Shown: positions 33,841-45,900 of the stretch, piece by piece | How positions within the stretch are numbered: position 1 is the first letter of the stretch | Layout: each line of letters begins with the position of its first letter | DNA from: Metallyticus violacea | Taxonomy: Eukaryota > Arthropoda > Insecta > Mantodea > Metallyticidae | NCBI GenBank assembly: GCA_030762175.1 | Contig: CM060835.1 | Location: 83,292,001-83,356,000 of the forward strand | DNA: 64,000 nucleotides | Direction of reading: 5' to 3' | The notes under the pieces: generated by a model | Seen by the model: only the letters and a program-made list of their open reading frames with translations | Told to the model about the DNA's origin: nothing | The model's database searches: none | Program-made: the position numbers and the translations under genes

Positions 33841-35502
33841 TTGAGCCTCCTAAATTGTTTGTGTTATGTGTTATAGTAAATTTGTTTTATTGTTTTATCC
33901 TTCCGCTAATCATTGAGACTCGGCTGGCCGGCTAACCGGCTAATGAGCGGCGCGCTCGCCCATAGGCAAAACACTCCGGGGGAAAACAAAACTGATCGCA
34001 CAGTACTATGATCGGAATGTACAGCAGCAAAGGATCGCAGTAAGTTATCGATTTATGGCATTATGGTATGACTCTCCCCCACTTAGAATTGAAGTAATGC
34101 GAACTGCAAACTGTAATTAGACTAGGTGTTGGCAATCTCTGCTTCGATATATTGCTCGCAACCTTTTACTGATTCTTTGTTGTGAAACAGAAGACATTTA
34201 CTATTGAATTCTGTGATCCTGAGTCGCCTTGAGCCAGCATGCTATATCACTTTTTAGACGTTGATGCACTGAATTCGCGGATACCGATTGCAACTTCTGC
34301 TATGTTGGAGCAGTTTCTTTCCCAGAGAAAAGTGAGCAAACAGATCGTAGCCCAAACGTGCAAGATCAGAGCTATTTGTTGGATGTAGTAGGGGTTCGAA
34401 AGCATCCAGTTTGTAGATTTGTTCTCCAGTGGGTTGAAACATGTAGGGTGTTGCAACAGAATTCTCTTTCTGTTCACCATGCTGGGCATCTTTGAGCCAA
34501 AACAACATAAACACTTTTCAGATTAAGCTGAGCATCAATAACCTGTGAGTCGTGCTTGAATACAAAGTGCAGTAGTTCACCATTTCACAAATTACTCTAC
34601 ACTTATTTGAAGACGGTTTTAGTTGTTTGGCCGGGATTAACCATTGTTTCTGGATTGTGATAATACACATTTTTATCGCAGGTTACATCTTTAATCCATG
34701 GGGTTGTTATCAGCATACGGTGCTGATATGGTTCTGGGTTGACAACTTTTGTGTTATTTTCTTAGAACACCGTATGACGATGTATCGTTCTTTCACTGCA
34801 CCAAATTCTTCTGACAGTCTAGATTGCCTTCTGATGAATTTTTGTAAAATTCTATACGTATTCTCAATATCTTCATGTATAAAATCTTCTGGAGCAGATC
34901 TTTAATGCCTATCTCCATAAATGGAACCATTGCAGGACTAAAGGCTCATTGATGCTCCTTCGTAAGTTTTTCAATCCGCAGAAGCTGGTCTTGTATCTGC
35001 TCAGGATGAGGATTTCTTAATTTGTTGTTATACTTTTGTTCTCCTTAAATTAATTGTTTGTAATGAACTTATCTCTCCACTGATATTAGGGTAAAATACT
35101 CGTTTCAGCCAATACCATTTACACGGATTTGTTATGCATTTATAATACGAAGAAAAGAAAAAAGTCATTAATTATGAAGCACACTAATGTCTGGCTTTCC
35201 ATTATTTAGCATTACTTAAATATGAAATCAAGTTAATGTTGGGAAATGGATACTTGATCGTCAACATATTCTTATTTAAAAATATATTGCTTATAGAAAA
35301 TTTAGTTTTATATTTTACCAACGGATACGTATTATCAATGTTATAAAGTAAATGTTATCTTCACGATCTACCTTTTTGGCATTAATATTTTTTTCCAAAA
35401 GTACGTAAGATGCACTATATTCATGCGCAGTTATACTAAAATGTTTATTTTAAAAATTTATTGAATAATAAGGAAGTTAAAGAAAGCTATATTTAAGTAT
35501 TC
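33841..35502. other. Unassigned sequence
   Basis: Near 33910-33935 the GGCTGGCCGGCTAACCGG stretch resembles the inverted-repeat core of the element at 23.8 kb, so the end of a related element may lie here. The rest (34250-34900) holds only short frames without motifs. Confidence 0.4.
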
Positions 35503-35796
35503 GTTTATTTATTTTGATTATTTAAGGACGCTCTTTAAATCTCAGGTCATCAGCGACCCATTCAATTCAGTGCGTGAAATGGCCAAAAGTTTTGCTCAGA
35601 GACCTCTTCTTTCCTGATTGAGTTCTTTTACGTGCCGTAAATCTAGTACACGGGACCAACGGTTTTACTTCCCTTCCGAAGGAAGTTATACTTAGGATTT
35701 TATGCCTAAAAATCGATCTACTCTGTTCGGGATTTAACCCGCGATCTTGCGTCTATGAAGCAAGTATTGTTACTACTAGACCACCGGAACCGACGT
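35503..35796 (-). mobile_element. tRNA-derived SINE, family 2, copy d
   Basis: The complement of family 2, in order: GGACGCTCTTTAAATCTCAG, GTCATCAGCG, GGCCAAAAGTTTTGCTCAGAG, CCCTTCCGAAGGAAG, and AACCCGCGATCTTGCG (box B region, eroded), ending ACTAGACCACCGGAACCG (box A). Moderately diverged. Confidence 0.88.
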
Positions 35797-36194
35797 CGTA
35801 CTTCGTGGCTTAATCTAAATTTATATTTTATACAAGTATAAGAATTTTAATTTCTCTCAGGTATTTGATGTGGAAAATATCTCCAATGAAAATGGAGGTG
35901 TCGCAAAAGTTCAATATAGAAATGGGGCAGAGAAGGACAGACTAGGAATATTATGGTAAAGTAGAAATTAATTTACTTACAACTTAAAATGTTATTTTTT
36001 CTTTTTATATTAAAATGTTTTAAATGACAGCTGCCTCTAGCAGTAGAAATAAACCCTACAAGCCTCAAACCATGCAACCCTTTATAAATAATATTATGAT
36101 CAAGTTTGGGTGATATATGTTATTTATGTACAATCATGTATACTTTAGATTTTTATTTTGTATACCATTGCAGATTACAATAATATTCCCGATA
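35797..36194. other. Unassigned AT-rich sequence
   Basis: No gene signal. Confidence 0.4.
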
Positions 36195-36990
36195 TTTTGT
36201 TAAGAGGACACCCCAAAGTTATTAGGGTTCATGGACGAAAGAAAAACATATAATCTATTGTTCCTTATTTCTAAGAAAGACCTTCAAGTATCGTTAATGC
36301 ACGAGAGATTTTAAGAGGGGATAGGGAGACAGATCCCCGTTGTATGTTTCGGTGAGTTGCACTTCATCGGGAAAGTCGGCGAAGGGGCCATACAATTTTG
36401 TAATCAGTGACCTTGTCCTCAAGGCCAGACAATTGTGTTCTGGAAATAAACAAACTCATAAAAATCGCACAGTTTCTTATCCAATCAATGGATAAAAAAT
36501 TCAAAAGTGGGTGACATAGCCAATAGGACGAAGCGATGGGGAAGAGGCAATTAAAATAATTGTTGAATTAAGACATAAAATTAAGGCAGCTCCATGATTG
36601 GTGGACGGTGGGAGTGGATTCCAGTACCCGAGGAGAGAAGTTTTGAGTTTTTGATAAATGCAGTTAAGCTGAATAGTTGGCGGAAATAGAGTTAAGTTCG
36701 GAGTGATTGATCAGAACAGGTGAAGTAAAACAGAATTAAAGACAGCTGTGACGTGTGAGTCTGTTAAAAGAAAGTGTTGCTATCAAATTCGTTCCGTTAA
36801 AACTGACACGACCGACAGCAGGCTCATGTGCAAATAAACGGATCTTATAGAATTCTCACAACGTAAGGGCTCTTACTATAATTATTGTGATAACATGAAA
36901 TACAATAAATCGTGTGTTTTAGTAACAATCTCCAGTGTTTTCCAATCCTTCTCCCTTTGATCCAGAAGATCCAACACAATAGCTGTGGCA
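36195..36990. other. Possible solo LTR
   Basis: It begins TGTTAAGAGGACACCCC and ends near CAACACA, about 780 bases later. An AATAAA-type signal lies near 36905. The end is followed by AGCTGTGGCAACCG, which resembles a primer-binding-site region. No second LTR, gag or pol was seen and no target duplication is evident, so this is a weak call resting on the overall look and the TG...CA ends. Confidence 0.22.
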
Positions 36991-37372
36991 ACCGACCTTC
37001 AGCATCACGTCTACTGGAGATAACGTCAGAGGTGAAGGAGGGAACGCTCTGATTACCTGTACATTACATTACCCCTGAGATTTTTAAATCAATAAACTAA
37101 AAAACCAAAATCAAACCCCTCCCTTTACTAAATATTGCCTCACAGTCTATACTTTCTATAATAAGAAGTTATTTATTTTTATTTTTGTCATCCGGCGGTT
37201 CTCCTAATGACTTAGTTATGCAAATGTTGTATAAACATACAACATGTCTTCGTTATTTTTTGTTTTCTTCTCGTTAATATTTTAATTTCATGAATTAAAT
37301 ATAGTTCAATATTTGATATTTTGATATTTTTGTTTTCATTGTATGTAATATTTTGGAAACTGCTTGGTATAA
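36991..37372. other. Unassigned sequence
   Basis: No gene signal. Confidence 0.4.
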
Positions 37373-37373
37373 C

Positions 37374-37421
<48 letters not shown>
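37374..37421. repeat. (TTA)n microsatellite
   Basis: An uninterrupted TTA/ATT run of about 15 units. Confidence 0.95.
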
Positions 37422-38455
37422 TTTGTTTAAATGGCTAAATTATTTCATTGTTTCTGTTTTATTGCAAGTAATTCCCTGAAAGGTTTTCGGTGATATTTAT
37501 ATTTAGGAGTCAAGAACGGACCAGTTATTTATCTATGGAAAATAAATATTCGAGTGGCAATGGACACGACTGTTTATATGTGCAAGATACATCACATTAT
37601 ATTATAATTAGAGCCCTTATTAGTGGTGACATGTCCTTTTTTTAACATTAAGATATTAAGTGTACATAAAAGATATGTTGGTATTATCAAACATTTTGAA
37701 CATTTTTAAAAGTGTTTATTTATTGTCACTTTGATTGCATTGGTCTCCTCGCGAAGTCTTTAGGTTCTGGACTGAATACTATAGGTGTAAAATTTGTAGG
37801 GTTGAATTAATTAATGATAGCGCAATGAGCTCGAGTTCTTGGCGCCTTAAAACTACCTGGCATTCGTCTTCTCAGGGTAAGGTAAAACTCCGTTTAAAGA
37901 AAAAAGCCTCACCTAGACAGCTTGTCTTGATCAGAATTCGAACCTCCGAATTAGTAATCGCAAAGGGAACCTTTTTTGTCTTTGACTTTTATTTGTACTT
38001 GCTCCCTAATCCGCAGTACTTTTCAATTGTAAAAGTACTTAATTAATTTTATTTATTGTAGTTTGTGCTTCATTGGTGGAAATAAGAAGTAATTGTTTTA
38101 ACGCAGCTTTTTGGAATGTTTTGTGACACATTTAATTTTACAAAGGAAATTCTCTATGGGTGGCAATTCCTCGTCGGAAACACTTCATAAAACTTTGATG
38201 TCGGATAAGTAGGTCGCTATGTTATTCTCGTTTTCATCGTGGACGAGCGGTATTAGCAATCTGAGTTGTAAAAGTGATCCCTGCAGTTACAGCGTGGCAC
38301 GGTTCCGCTGTTAAGTAGCAACATTGATGCGATACATGCCGCGTGTCCGTCGTAAATTTTTATTGAGATGGCGACTTTACACCATTAGCTAGAATGTGCA
38401 TCCTTTGTTATATCAGTAACAACCTGCACATTGCTAATACAAAAACATTTTTTAA
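37422..38455. other. Unassigned sequence
   Basis: The frame 37735-38046 includes a GAATTCGAACCTCCGAA stretch that looks a little like a decayed box B complement, but no SINE body could be matched. Nothing is named. Confidence 0.35.
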
Positions 38456-38518
38456 TAGTGTTTAACGCCCATTTTTACTACAGAGGCGCCATAGGCAATG
38501 GACACTAATGATATACGA
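38456..38518 (-). mobile_element. tRNA-derived SINE, family 1, copy e, 3' part
   Basis: The 3' end of a family 1 copy on the minus strand (GTTTAACGCCCATTTTTACTA, GGCAATGGACACTAATGAT). It is interrupted by a family 2 SINE and resumes at 38813. ATATACGA (38511-38518) is the left copy of the duplicated target. Confidence 0.92.
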
Positions 38519-38812
38519 TTTTTTTTTTTTGATTTGGTTTATTTACGGACGCTCTTTAACCTCTCAAGTCATCAGCGTCCCATTCAATTCAGGGCGTGGA
38601 ACGGCCAACAAATTTTGCTCAGAGGTCTCTTCTTTCAGGATTGAGGTTCTTTATCGTGCCGTAAATGTACGACATAGGACCAACGGCTTTCTTTTCTTCC
38701 AAAGGAAACCATATTTAGGATTTTAGGCCCCAAAAATCCATCGGTCCTGGTCGGGATCGAACCGGATTTAGGAGGCAAGTATGGTTACCACTATACCACC
38801 AGGTCTGACTAT
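38519..38812 (-). mobile_element. tRNA-derived SINE, family 2, copy e (inserted into a family 1 SINE)
   Basis: A minus-strand family 2 copy with a T-run at its left end (the complement of its A-rich tail). It contains ACGGACGCTCTTTAACCTC, TTTTGCTCAGAGGTCTCTTC, and GGTTACCACTATACCACCAG (box A complement). It is bounded by ATATACGA on both sides (38511-38518 and 38813-38820). Confidence 0.93.
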
Positions 38813-38991
38813 ATATACGAGATGAAATGATATATTGGGAAAGGATATTTTTAAGGAAGGAAAAGTTCCGCGCCTACATTTAGGATACCTGCGATTTATG
38901 AGGAAAGGAAAAACCTGGAAAAACCTCAGCCAGGGAGGATGGTCCTGAAAGTATTCGATCCGCAGACCTCCTGCTCAGGAGTTCGCCCACT
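38813..38991 (-). mobile_element. tRNA-derived SINE, family 1, copy e, 5' part
   Basis: Continuation of the copy starting at 38456: GAGATGAAATGATATATTGG, CCTGCGATTTATGAGG, CAGCCAGGGAGGATGGTCC and GTATTCGATCCGCAGACC (box B complement). The box A end is eroded. Confidence 0.9.
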
Positions 38992-39846
38992 CGTAGCGTT
39001 AATACAAAAATATGGAGAAAAGTTAGTTGCTTAGTAAATATTTGTGCATTTTTGTAATATCTGTTTAGAAATAATAAACTGCTGTTTAAAAATTTAAAAA
39101 AATATTTGTTTAAAATTGTATTATTATACTAAAGAGGAATTTCATATAAATTCAGGTTACTAATAATTAAACAACTATTTTTGAAAATTTAACAATTTTG
39201 TTTAAATCTATTTTTAATTTTCAGCATTGATGGGTAACGTCTTTTTCACTGCCTATACTACACATTTTCCTATCTTTTTTAATACCTGGACATCAGTCTC
39301 TAATTATTATGTATTATTTTCAAATTTTCAATATTTGTAATTATATTTAATTGTTCCAGTTTTTATGAATTAGATAAATGAAATGGTATGAGACTTTTAG
39401 CCTCGGCGGGGGGGGGGATGCCAAAAATGTTGAATGCTGGCATGGTTTTGCGTTGCATGCAGCAGGCATGTGAAACACTTAATAAAATATATGATTAGGT
39501 ATATATTCTAATTATTTGAAAATTTATATTATTTATTGTAATTTTCAGCGCTTCAACAGCTGAACAAAATATGTGTTCGAAAATTAAAATGTTATTGAAG
39601 AAGTATATAATAAAAATGATGGAAAATGATGATAGAAAATCACTCACACAATACTACTACTATTTACGTTACGTTATAAATAACAATATTTTATTTTTAT
39701 AGCCAAGGAACTGCGAACAATATAGGACAAAGTGTGAGAGTGAAATTTGCATGCGTATAGATGCAGTAACATAACCAAGAAAGACTGTCAATGTGAGAGA
39801 AAGGAAAAAAAAATCCACTTTTTTTCTATAAATACTGAGAATCACA
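38992..39846. other. Unassigned AT-rich sequence with a poly-G run
   Basis: A run of 10-11 G lies near 39406-39416. Otherwise there is no signal. Confidence 0.45.
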
Positions 39847-40013
39847 AGTGGACACTGATGATACTTGAGATGAAATTATAAATTGGGAAAGACATTTTTT
39901 AAAGGAAGGAATTGCTCCAGTGCTAAGTTTAGGGTAGCTCCCCTGCATTTTCCATTTATGAGGAATGTGGAAAAAACCTTAATAACCTCGGCCACCCGTG
40001 GCAGTAATTCCAC
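39847..40013 (-). mobile_element. tRNA-derived SINE, family 1, copy f (internally deleted)
   Basis: Body blocks GTGGACACTGATGATACTTG, AAATTGGGAAAGACA and TTTTCCATTTATGAGG run straight into ACCTCGGCCACCCGTGGC, the box A end. The box B segment and the CCTCCCTGACTGAG block are missing, so the copy is defective. Confidence 0.85.
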
Positions 40014-41220
40014 TTGTCAGTTAAGTAGGTTTAGAAAAGGAAAAGTATGACTAAAAGCATTTTTAAGAACGCAAATTTTCTTGATGCCAAATATATTAAC
40101 TGTTACTTGTTAGTGAACGGTTCCAAAAAAAACGAACATGCCGTATGTTGGGGGTCCAAATTTGTAAATGAGAATCTTGGGTACTATTTATCAATATGCG
40201 TATTTTAAACGTAAATTGGAAACTCCACATTTCCCAATAGTAAATATAAAAAACAAGGAATAAATTCCATTAATGCATATGTAGCACATACATTAGTATA
40301 TGAATAACAATGAAACGTTGAACTGCAATTTCCCACTGAATTAAAATAATTGTTTTCATTCTTCTTTTTCCCAGCTTCTAAAATGAGTATAGTTAATATA
40401 TCATGAAGGAAAAGAAATTAATAATATGAAACAAAAATCGGTAAAATAAAAAGAAAAAAAAACAGAATTAAGTCTGCAGCTAAATATACAGCAACTCAAA
40501 AAGATGACTATCGATACAAGACCATGAAAATGGGGTCCTTGTAAAAGAACGAGCAGGGAAATAAAAAAAAATGGAGGGAAAGGTAATTACAGCGAAAATT
40601 TATATCTATAGAGAAAGTTATTCTGAAATTAGCAGTTATATGGGGACATTATTAAAATGCTCAAGTGCTAAAAATACCAAGATAAACAGAGTGAACATTT
40701 TTTTTTAAAAAACAACAAGAGTATGAGGATACGAAAGTAACCAATAACTAGACGGAATAGGAAAGAGAAAAGACGGTAGTACCATTGCTTTAGTGTACTA
40801 AACTGTATGGGGAGCCCGTTTGTAGATCTACAAAAAATATATTATCCCATTCCCTTACAAAAAATGGAATATTCTTATAAATAAGATACAAATCAAGTTT
40901 ATAAATACATAAACATTTAAACTGTAGCCTTTAAAATAGCTTAAAATATATCTGCGGACCTCCATAAGATACCGCGCATCCCATTCAACATCTGAGAGTA
41001 GGTCAATAACGCTGGGATTTTTTTGTATGACTAAAACGCATGACATACATTTAAATATGGTACAGGATTTGGGAATACTAGTAGGTACATGTTATTGTAA
41101 AACTTGTTATTTGCAACCTCTGCAGATAAATATTACTTATAAGTTCTCTAATCTGTGGAAACGGGACCTTAAATCAATATCAATAGAACCGATAAATTAG
41201 TAAATGAAGGGGAAAATGGA
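40014..41220. other. Unassigned AT-rich sequence
   Basis: No gene signal. Several purine-rich stretches and A-runs, near 40441-40462 and 40561-40575. Confidence 0.45.
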
Positions 41221-41420
41221 GAAAAAAAAATTGTAAAGTTTAAATATGTTCTTTATTAAACAGGAGACAGTGAAGCAGATGCAAGTGATATGATCATTCA
41301 AATGACAAAGACAATAAATCAGTTGAATTCTATTTTATAGAATAATAAGAGAAAGGAAAATAAAAACGATTTACAAATCAGTTTTAGAAGTACTGGAGGA
41401 TTCAATTGGTTAGAACGATA
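41221..41420 (+). pseudogene. LINE RT thumb fragment
   Basis: KFKYVLY is followed by TGDSEADASDM and INQLNSIL (41250-41335). After a frame change come RKENKNDLQISF and EVLEDSIG. This corresponds to the FKYLGxxxTGDxE...LNSILW...RKExKKRIYxSVLES block downstream of the RT catalytic box in arthropod LINEs. Only about 200 bases remain. It resembles the equivalent part of the LINE at 4060-5560 but is too short to prove the same family. Confidence 0.6.
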
Positions 41421-41429
41421 TCAAGACTT

Positions 41430-41940
41430 TTTTGGCTGATGTATTAAAACAAAGCCCATAATTGGAAAGAACGTCTCTCCAAGTTTTTAATGGCGCGGCG
41501 TTGTTTGCGAAATTCCGCCGCAATTGGTATGAACAATTCAAGGACTGCTCGAGCTCTAAGGACAATGTGCAACGGATTAGGGGAGCTTAGCAAAGCCCCG
41601 CACAGAGGAGGCGCAGAACTCGGCACTCTGTGGCACGTGTTTGCGTAAGCACTCACAAATGTGACCACGTCATGTGCAGTGGCTGCAAAAATTGACATAA
41701 GATAGGCTTTCTGTTAGAACGTGCAAGATGTGTCCCTGACATTCAGTGACGAGGTCACCTTTCATTTAAGAGGCAGAGTTAATCAGAACAATGTCATAAT
41801 TTGTGGAACTAAGTACACAAACGCTTACTGTCATGTGACGAAGGTACTCACAGTGAAGAGCTATGAAGAAAGAAAGAAAAAACCCCACAGTTGCTTTAAT
41901 ACAAGAATCCATACACGTTCAACGACGAATTTTTGAAATC
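41430..41940 (+). pseudogene. Tc1/mariner-superfamily transposase fragment (N-terminal half)
   Basis: After frame repair, DNVQRIRGAFAKPRTEEAQN near 41570-41620 parallels the ENVERVRxAFLRSPRKS linker. Then LTFSDEVTFHLRGRVNQNNV (41730-41789) clearly matches the FSDEATFHLSGKVNRHNV strand carrying a catalytic aspartate, followed by ICGTKYTNAY and VLTVKS. Sequence downstream (to 42206) stays open but is not recognisably transposase. It abuts the LINE fragment upstream, so two decayed elements are juxtaposed. Confidence 0.72.
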
Positions 41941-42560
41941 GTTCTATCATTTTGATCCACTCTATTTGTATACCGCTCCTAAACGTTGCTTATAACAAAA
42001 TGAAATACAAATCATTTTACATTTGTACATATAGAAATGAATTAGTGAAGACGCTTCAGATTAGGCTATATGCAAATAAAGTGAGGGTAAAAATGAATAT
42101 TGAAGGCACAATTATTTTAGATGAATATGAACTAATTGCTTACATTGGCATGGGAATCTCCAGAGAATGGAATATTGTAGACTATCGGAATTCATTTTTA
42201 AGGTAAAAGAGGAAGTACAAAAAGCTGTGGAGGCTAGGGGTCTCCCTAAAATAAAATAACGATTCTGTTTCCCCAGCTTCTAAAATTGGACAATATGAAG
42301 GCATTCTTATTGTTTGTATAGAAACAGATAGAGAGAAAAAAACAAAGTCTCCCTAACTTCGGTATTTTGATTAAACCTTTTTAATGTGCTTCTTTTAATT
42401 TCAGGGAAAATTCTTTTTATTACATTAGAAAACTTAGTTTTAAAATAATGAAAAACTGATAAACTTTCAGTAATATGCATTAAGTGGTTTCTGACAAAAG
42501 TGCAAAAAATAATTAAATTAGCATTCCCTTAAATGTTAGTATATATATACATACACATAC
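41941..42560. other. Unassigned sequence
   Basis: The frame 41952-42206 has no known motif. Nothing else is visible. Confidence 0.4.
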
Positions 42561-42947
<387 letters not shown>

Positions 42948-45900
42948 TACAGTTATTAGCTATATTATTGTTTTATCTTTCGTTGACTCTTTCTTGATTC
43001 TTTAGTACAATTATATATTTACTTCCATATACAGAAATAGTCTCTAGAACTGTAGTACCGCCAACACTCTACTTCTGTTTCCCTGACCTCCCCCCTTAGC
43101 AGGCTTCTCCCTGTGCTGCCGCTGTCTTAACTTGTACCGGATCCTTTATTATTATTTCTTTATTACGACGCTCGTATATGGAAGCATTGTAAAAACGAAA
43201 TGTGAAGAATGCTATAAAACTCATATATGAATAAATATGGGTCTATCTGAAGATTCCTAAACAAATTTACCAGCAGCAATAAAACTAAATGATAAACTTT
43301 ATGCTGTAGATAGTATTTTTAACTGAAATTCGACATTTTATTACATTTTATTGGTAAAAAGTAGCATGTCCTAGCAAGAGTGAAATAGTCTATACTAACT
43401 GCGCATGGGACAAATTTGTTATATTATTGTTTCAGATAAAATTCAGATAAAATTTTACACCCTGAAATTATAAAGTACATATTACCTGTTGATGTGATAT
43501 AGAAATGAAGTAACGGGTTCTTTAATTTACTGTTATCGCGCCGATTGAAAATACTTGTAAAAGTGTATCATGAGCATTATAGAAATGATATGGTGTAAAT
43601 TAGTGAATTTATAATAAAACATTAGATTATTAAGCAGCGTACACTTTCATAATTGCAAAGTTTATAACTAGTTTATTTGGTAAAACCTTTTAAATATTTA
43701 TTTTTATGCAATAAAATACGAAAACATCAAAATATTCAATATATATACATATATAATTATATGTGATACAAAATTTAAACATTTATGATCTATGTGCTAA
43801 AACAGAGTAAAATTTGTCAAAATATTGGAACAGTTTCCTTACACTTTAAATGCCTCTTGCATTATAGCTTATTTACCCTCGTGTAGAATAAAATATTTAC
43901 TTACATACAGTTTTTCCACGCTGTTGTCGAAATAATACTTTTCTGATTGTCGTAAATATGATTTTAAGTTGATCTCGTATATACTGCTGAAGATGTGGCA
44001 TAAAACTTAATACCAGAATTTATCAGTAGGCACAAATAAGGAAAAATAAATAAATAAACTGTAATAGGAGAGACAAAATATAATTCACCGGTTATAGGAG
44101 GTCGCTGCTGTCTTATAACGTTTACGCACTGCACCGTCAACTGAATCCGGAATAATTGCAGGCATGTGCTGATTAAGACGTTTATATGATGCTATACGCA
44201 TTGCGTTGCGTATTCTGTTATTGTGTCTCTGCATGTACAGAATACTTCTACAGTGATTAAAAATAGAATAAATCAGCTTAAAAAGAAATAAGCTCAGATT
44301 TATGCGTTTATTAAAACTTTTGTGAAAATTTGTGTTTTTATGTGAAACAAGTTTTCGATTTACACAGGCGATTGATTATTCATTTGGAGATTTAAAATAG
44401 GTTATGGGGGTTTATTTTCATGTAGAAAAATATTTATTTACCTAAGAAGCTGCTGCCTACTAGCTCCCTATTGTATTTAAAACTAACATTCGCTCGTTTT
44501 CTAAGGCAAACCTAGGAAATTATTTATTATTATTTTGGTTTAATTATTGCAAAAAAGTTGTGAATTTCGCGCTATTCAATCACTTCCAAACACCGGCAAC
44601 AGATACATCCGAGAACAACACATTGCCAACGTGTTCGAAAATTGAAATTGAAAGCCATATCATGTCCTTTAGAATAATTCAGCACAAAGTGCAACACTTT
44701 TTCAAACACTCAGCGTCAATAAGGATTAAACCTAAGCCAACAAGAACGTAAACGTACAAAGTTATGTTTCCGATTCCATCACACAATGATCATTTTGTTA
44801 ATTTTCTATAATAACAAAAAGTAAGGTAACCTAACTACTTATTTATAAACCCAAAAAGGTCCGTAATACTTAAATATGACGCATGGGCTACATTTTAACT
44901 ATTCGATCAGAGTGTAAAAGCCACTATACCAGCTTTTAACGAATTCTCTATTCATCCGTTCGGCGCATTAACAGAAAAGTATGCCAAAATATCTGTCTTA
45001 TTTGGATATATTAACTTTGTAAATACTAGAGTCCGAATTTTACGTAATATTAAATTGTGAAAATGTTAATAAATTATATCCAAATTTTGATATAAATGTA
45101 GAAAAACACACAATGAAATAATCATGTGTAACACAAAACATTTAATTTCTTTATAAGTTATATGTTTATGCATATGAGCTCGATGTTTTCTTTTTTCATT
45201 TTCTTAGGGTGCAATTGAAAAATTTGAATATATAATTTAAAATGATGGGTAATCAACTAATTATTTATGCTAACGGAATGAATGCAATAGTACTGAAGGA
45301 CAAATGTATCTTATTTACATTGAAAGGTGATGTACAATTAGTTATTAAACACTTGTACAAACTTTTGCAAATGTACATTATTGTTTTCATACACAGAGAA
45401 AGATCGCTCAATCGCAAATTGTCACCGGTTGCGCCGGTATTTATACACTGTGCTGCAATAATGTTCTTCGGGGTTTTCTAGTTTCACCATTAACTACACG
45501 ACACAAAGTATCATCTAGAATTCTTTTTCAGCACAGCTTACATTAGAAACTATACCATCTACCTCATCTAGTGCAACATTAACATTCTCAACACATCTTT
45601 CATTGTTTCCATGCCTTCTTGAAGAGGCATGCCTGAATATCTAAAATTTTGTAACGTTGGAAAGCGAACTAAAATGACGTGATGAAGCTGAACTGAGCAC
45701 TTTGAAACGACTCGATGCCGATGAGGATTCACTCAAAAACTCTGCAGAATTAGAACAAAAGTTACCCACCTGATTTCACAGCTTCGAAGTACCTACTGCA
45801 ACTTTATCCAGGTTTCCTAACTTGTAATCTCAGACCGTGGGAACAAGGATTTGTCAAGTAGCTGTAAGTTGAAGCATGTTACACAATATGGAGATATCAA

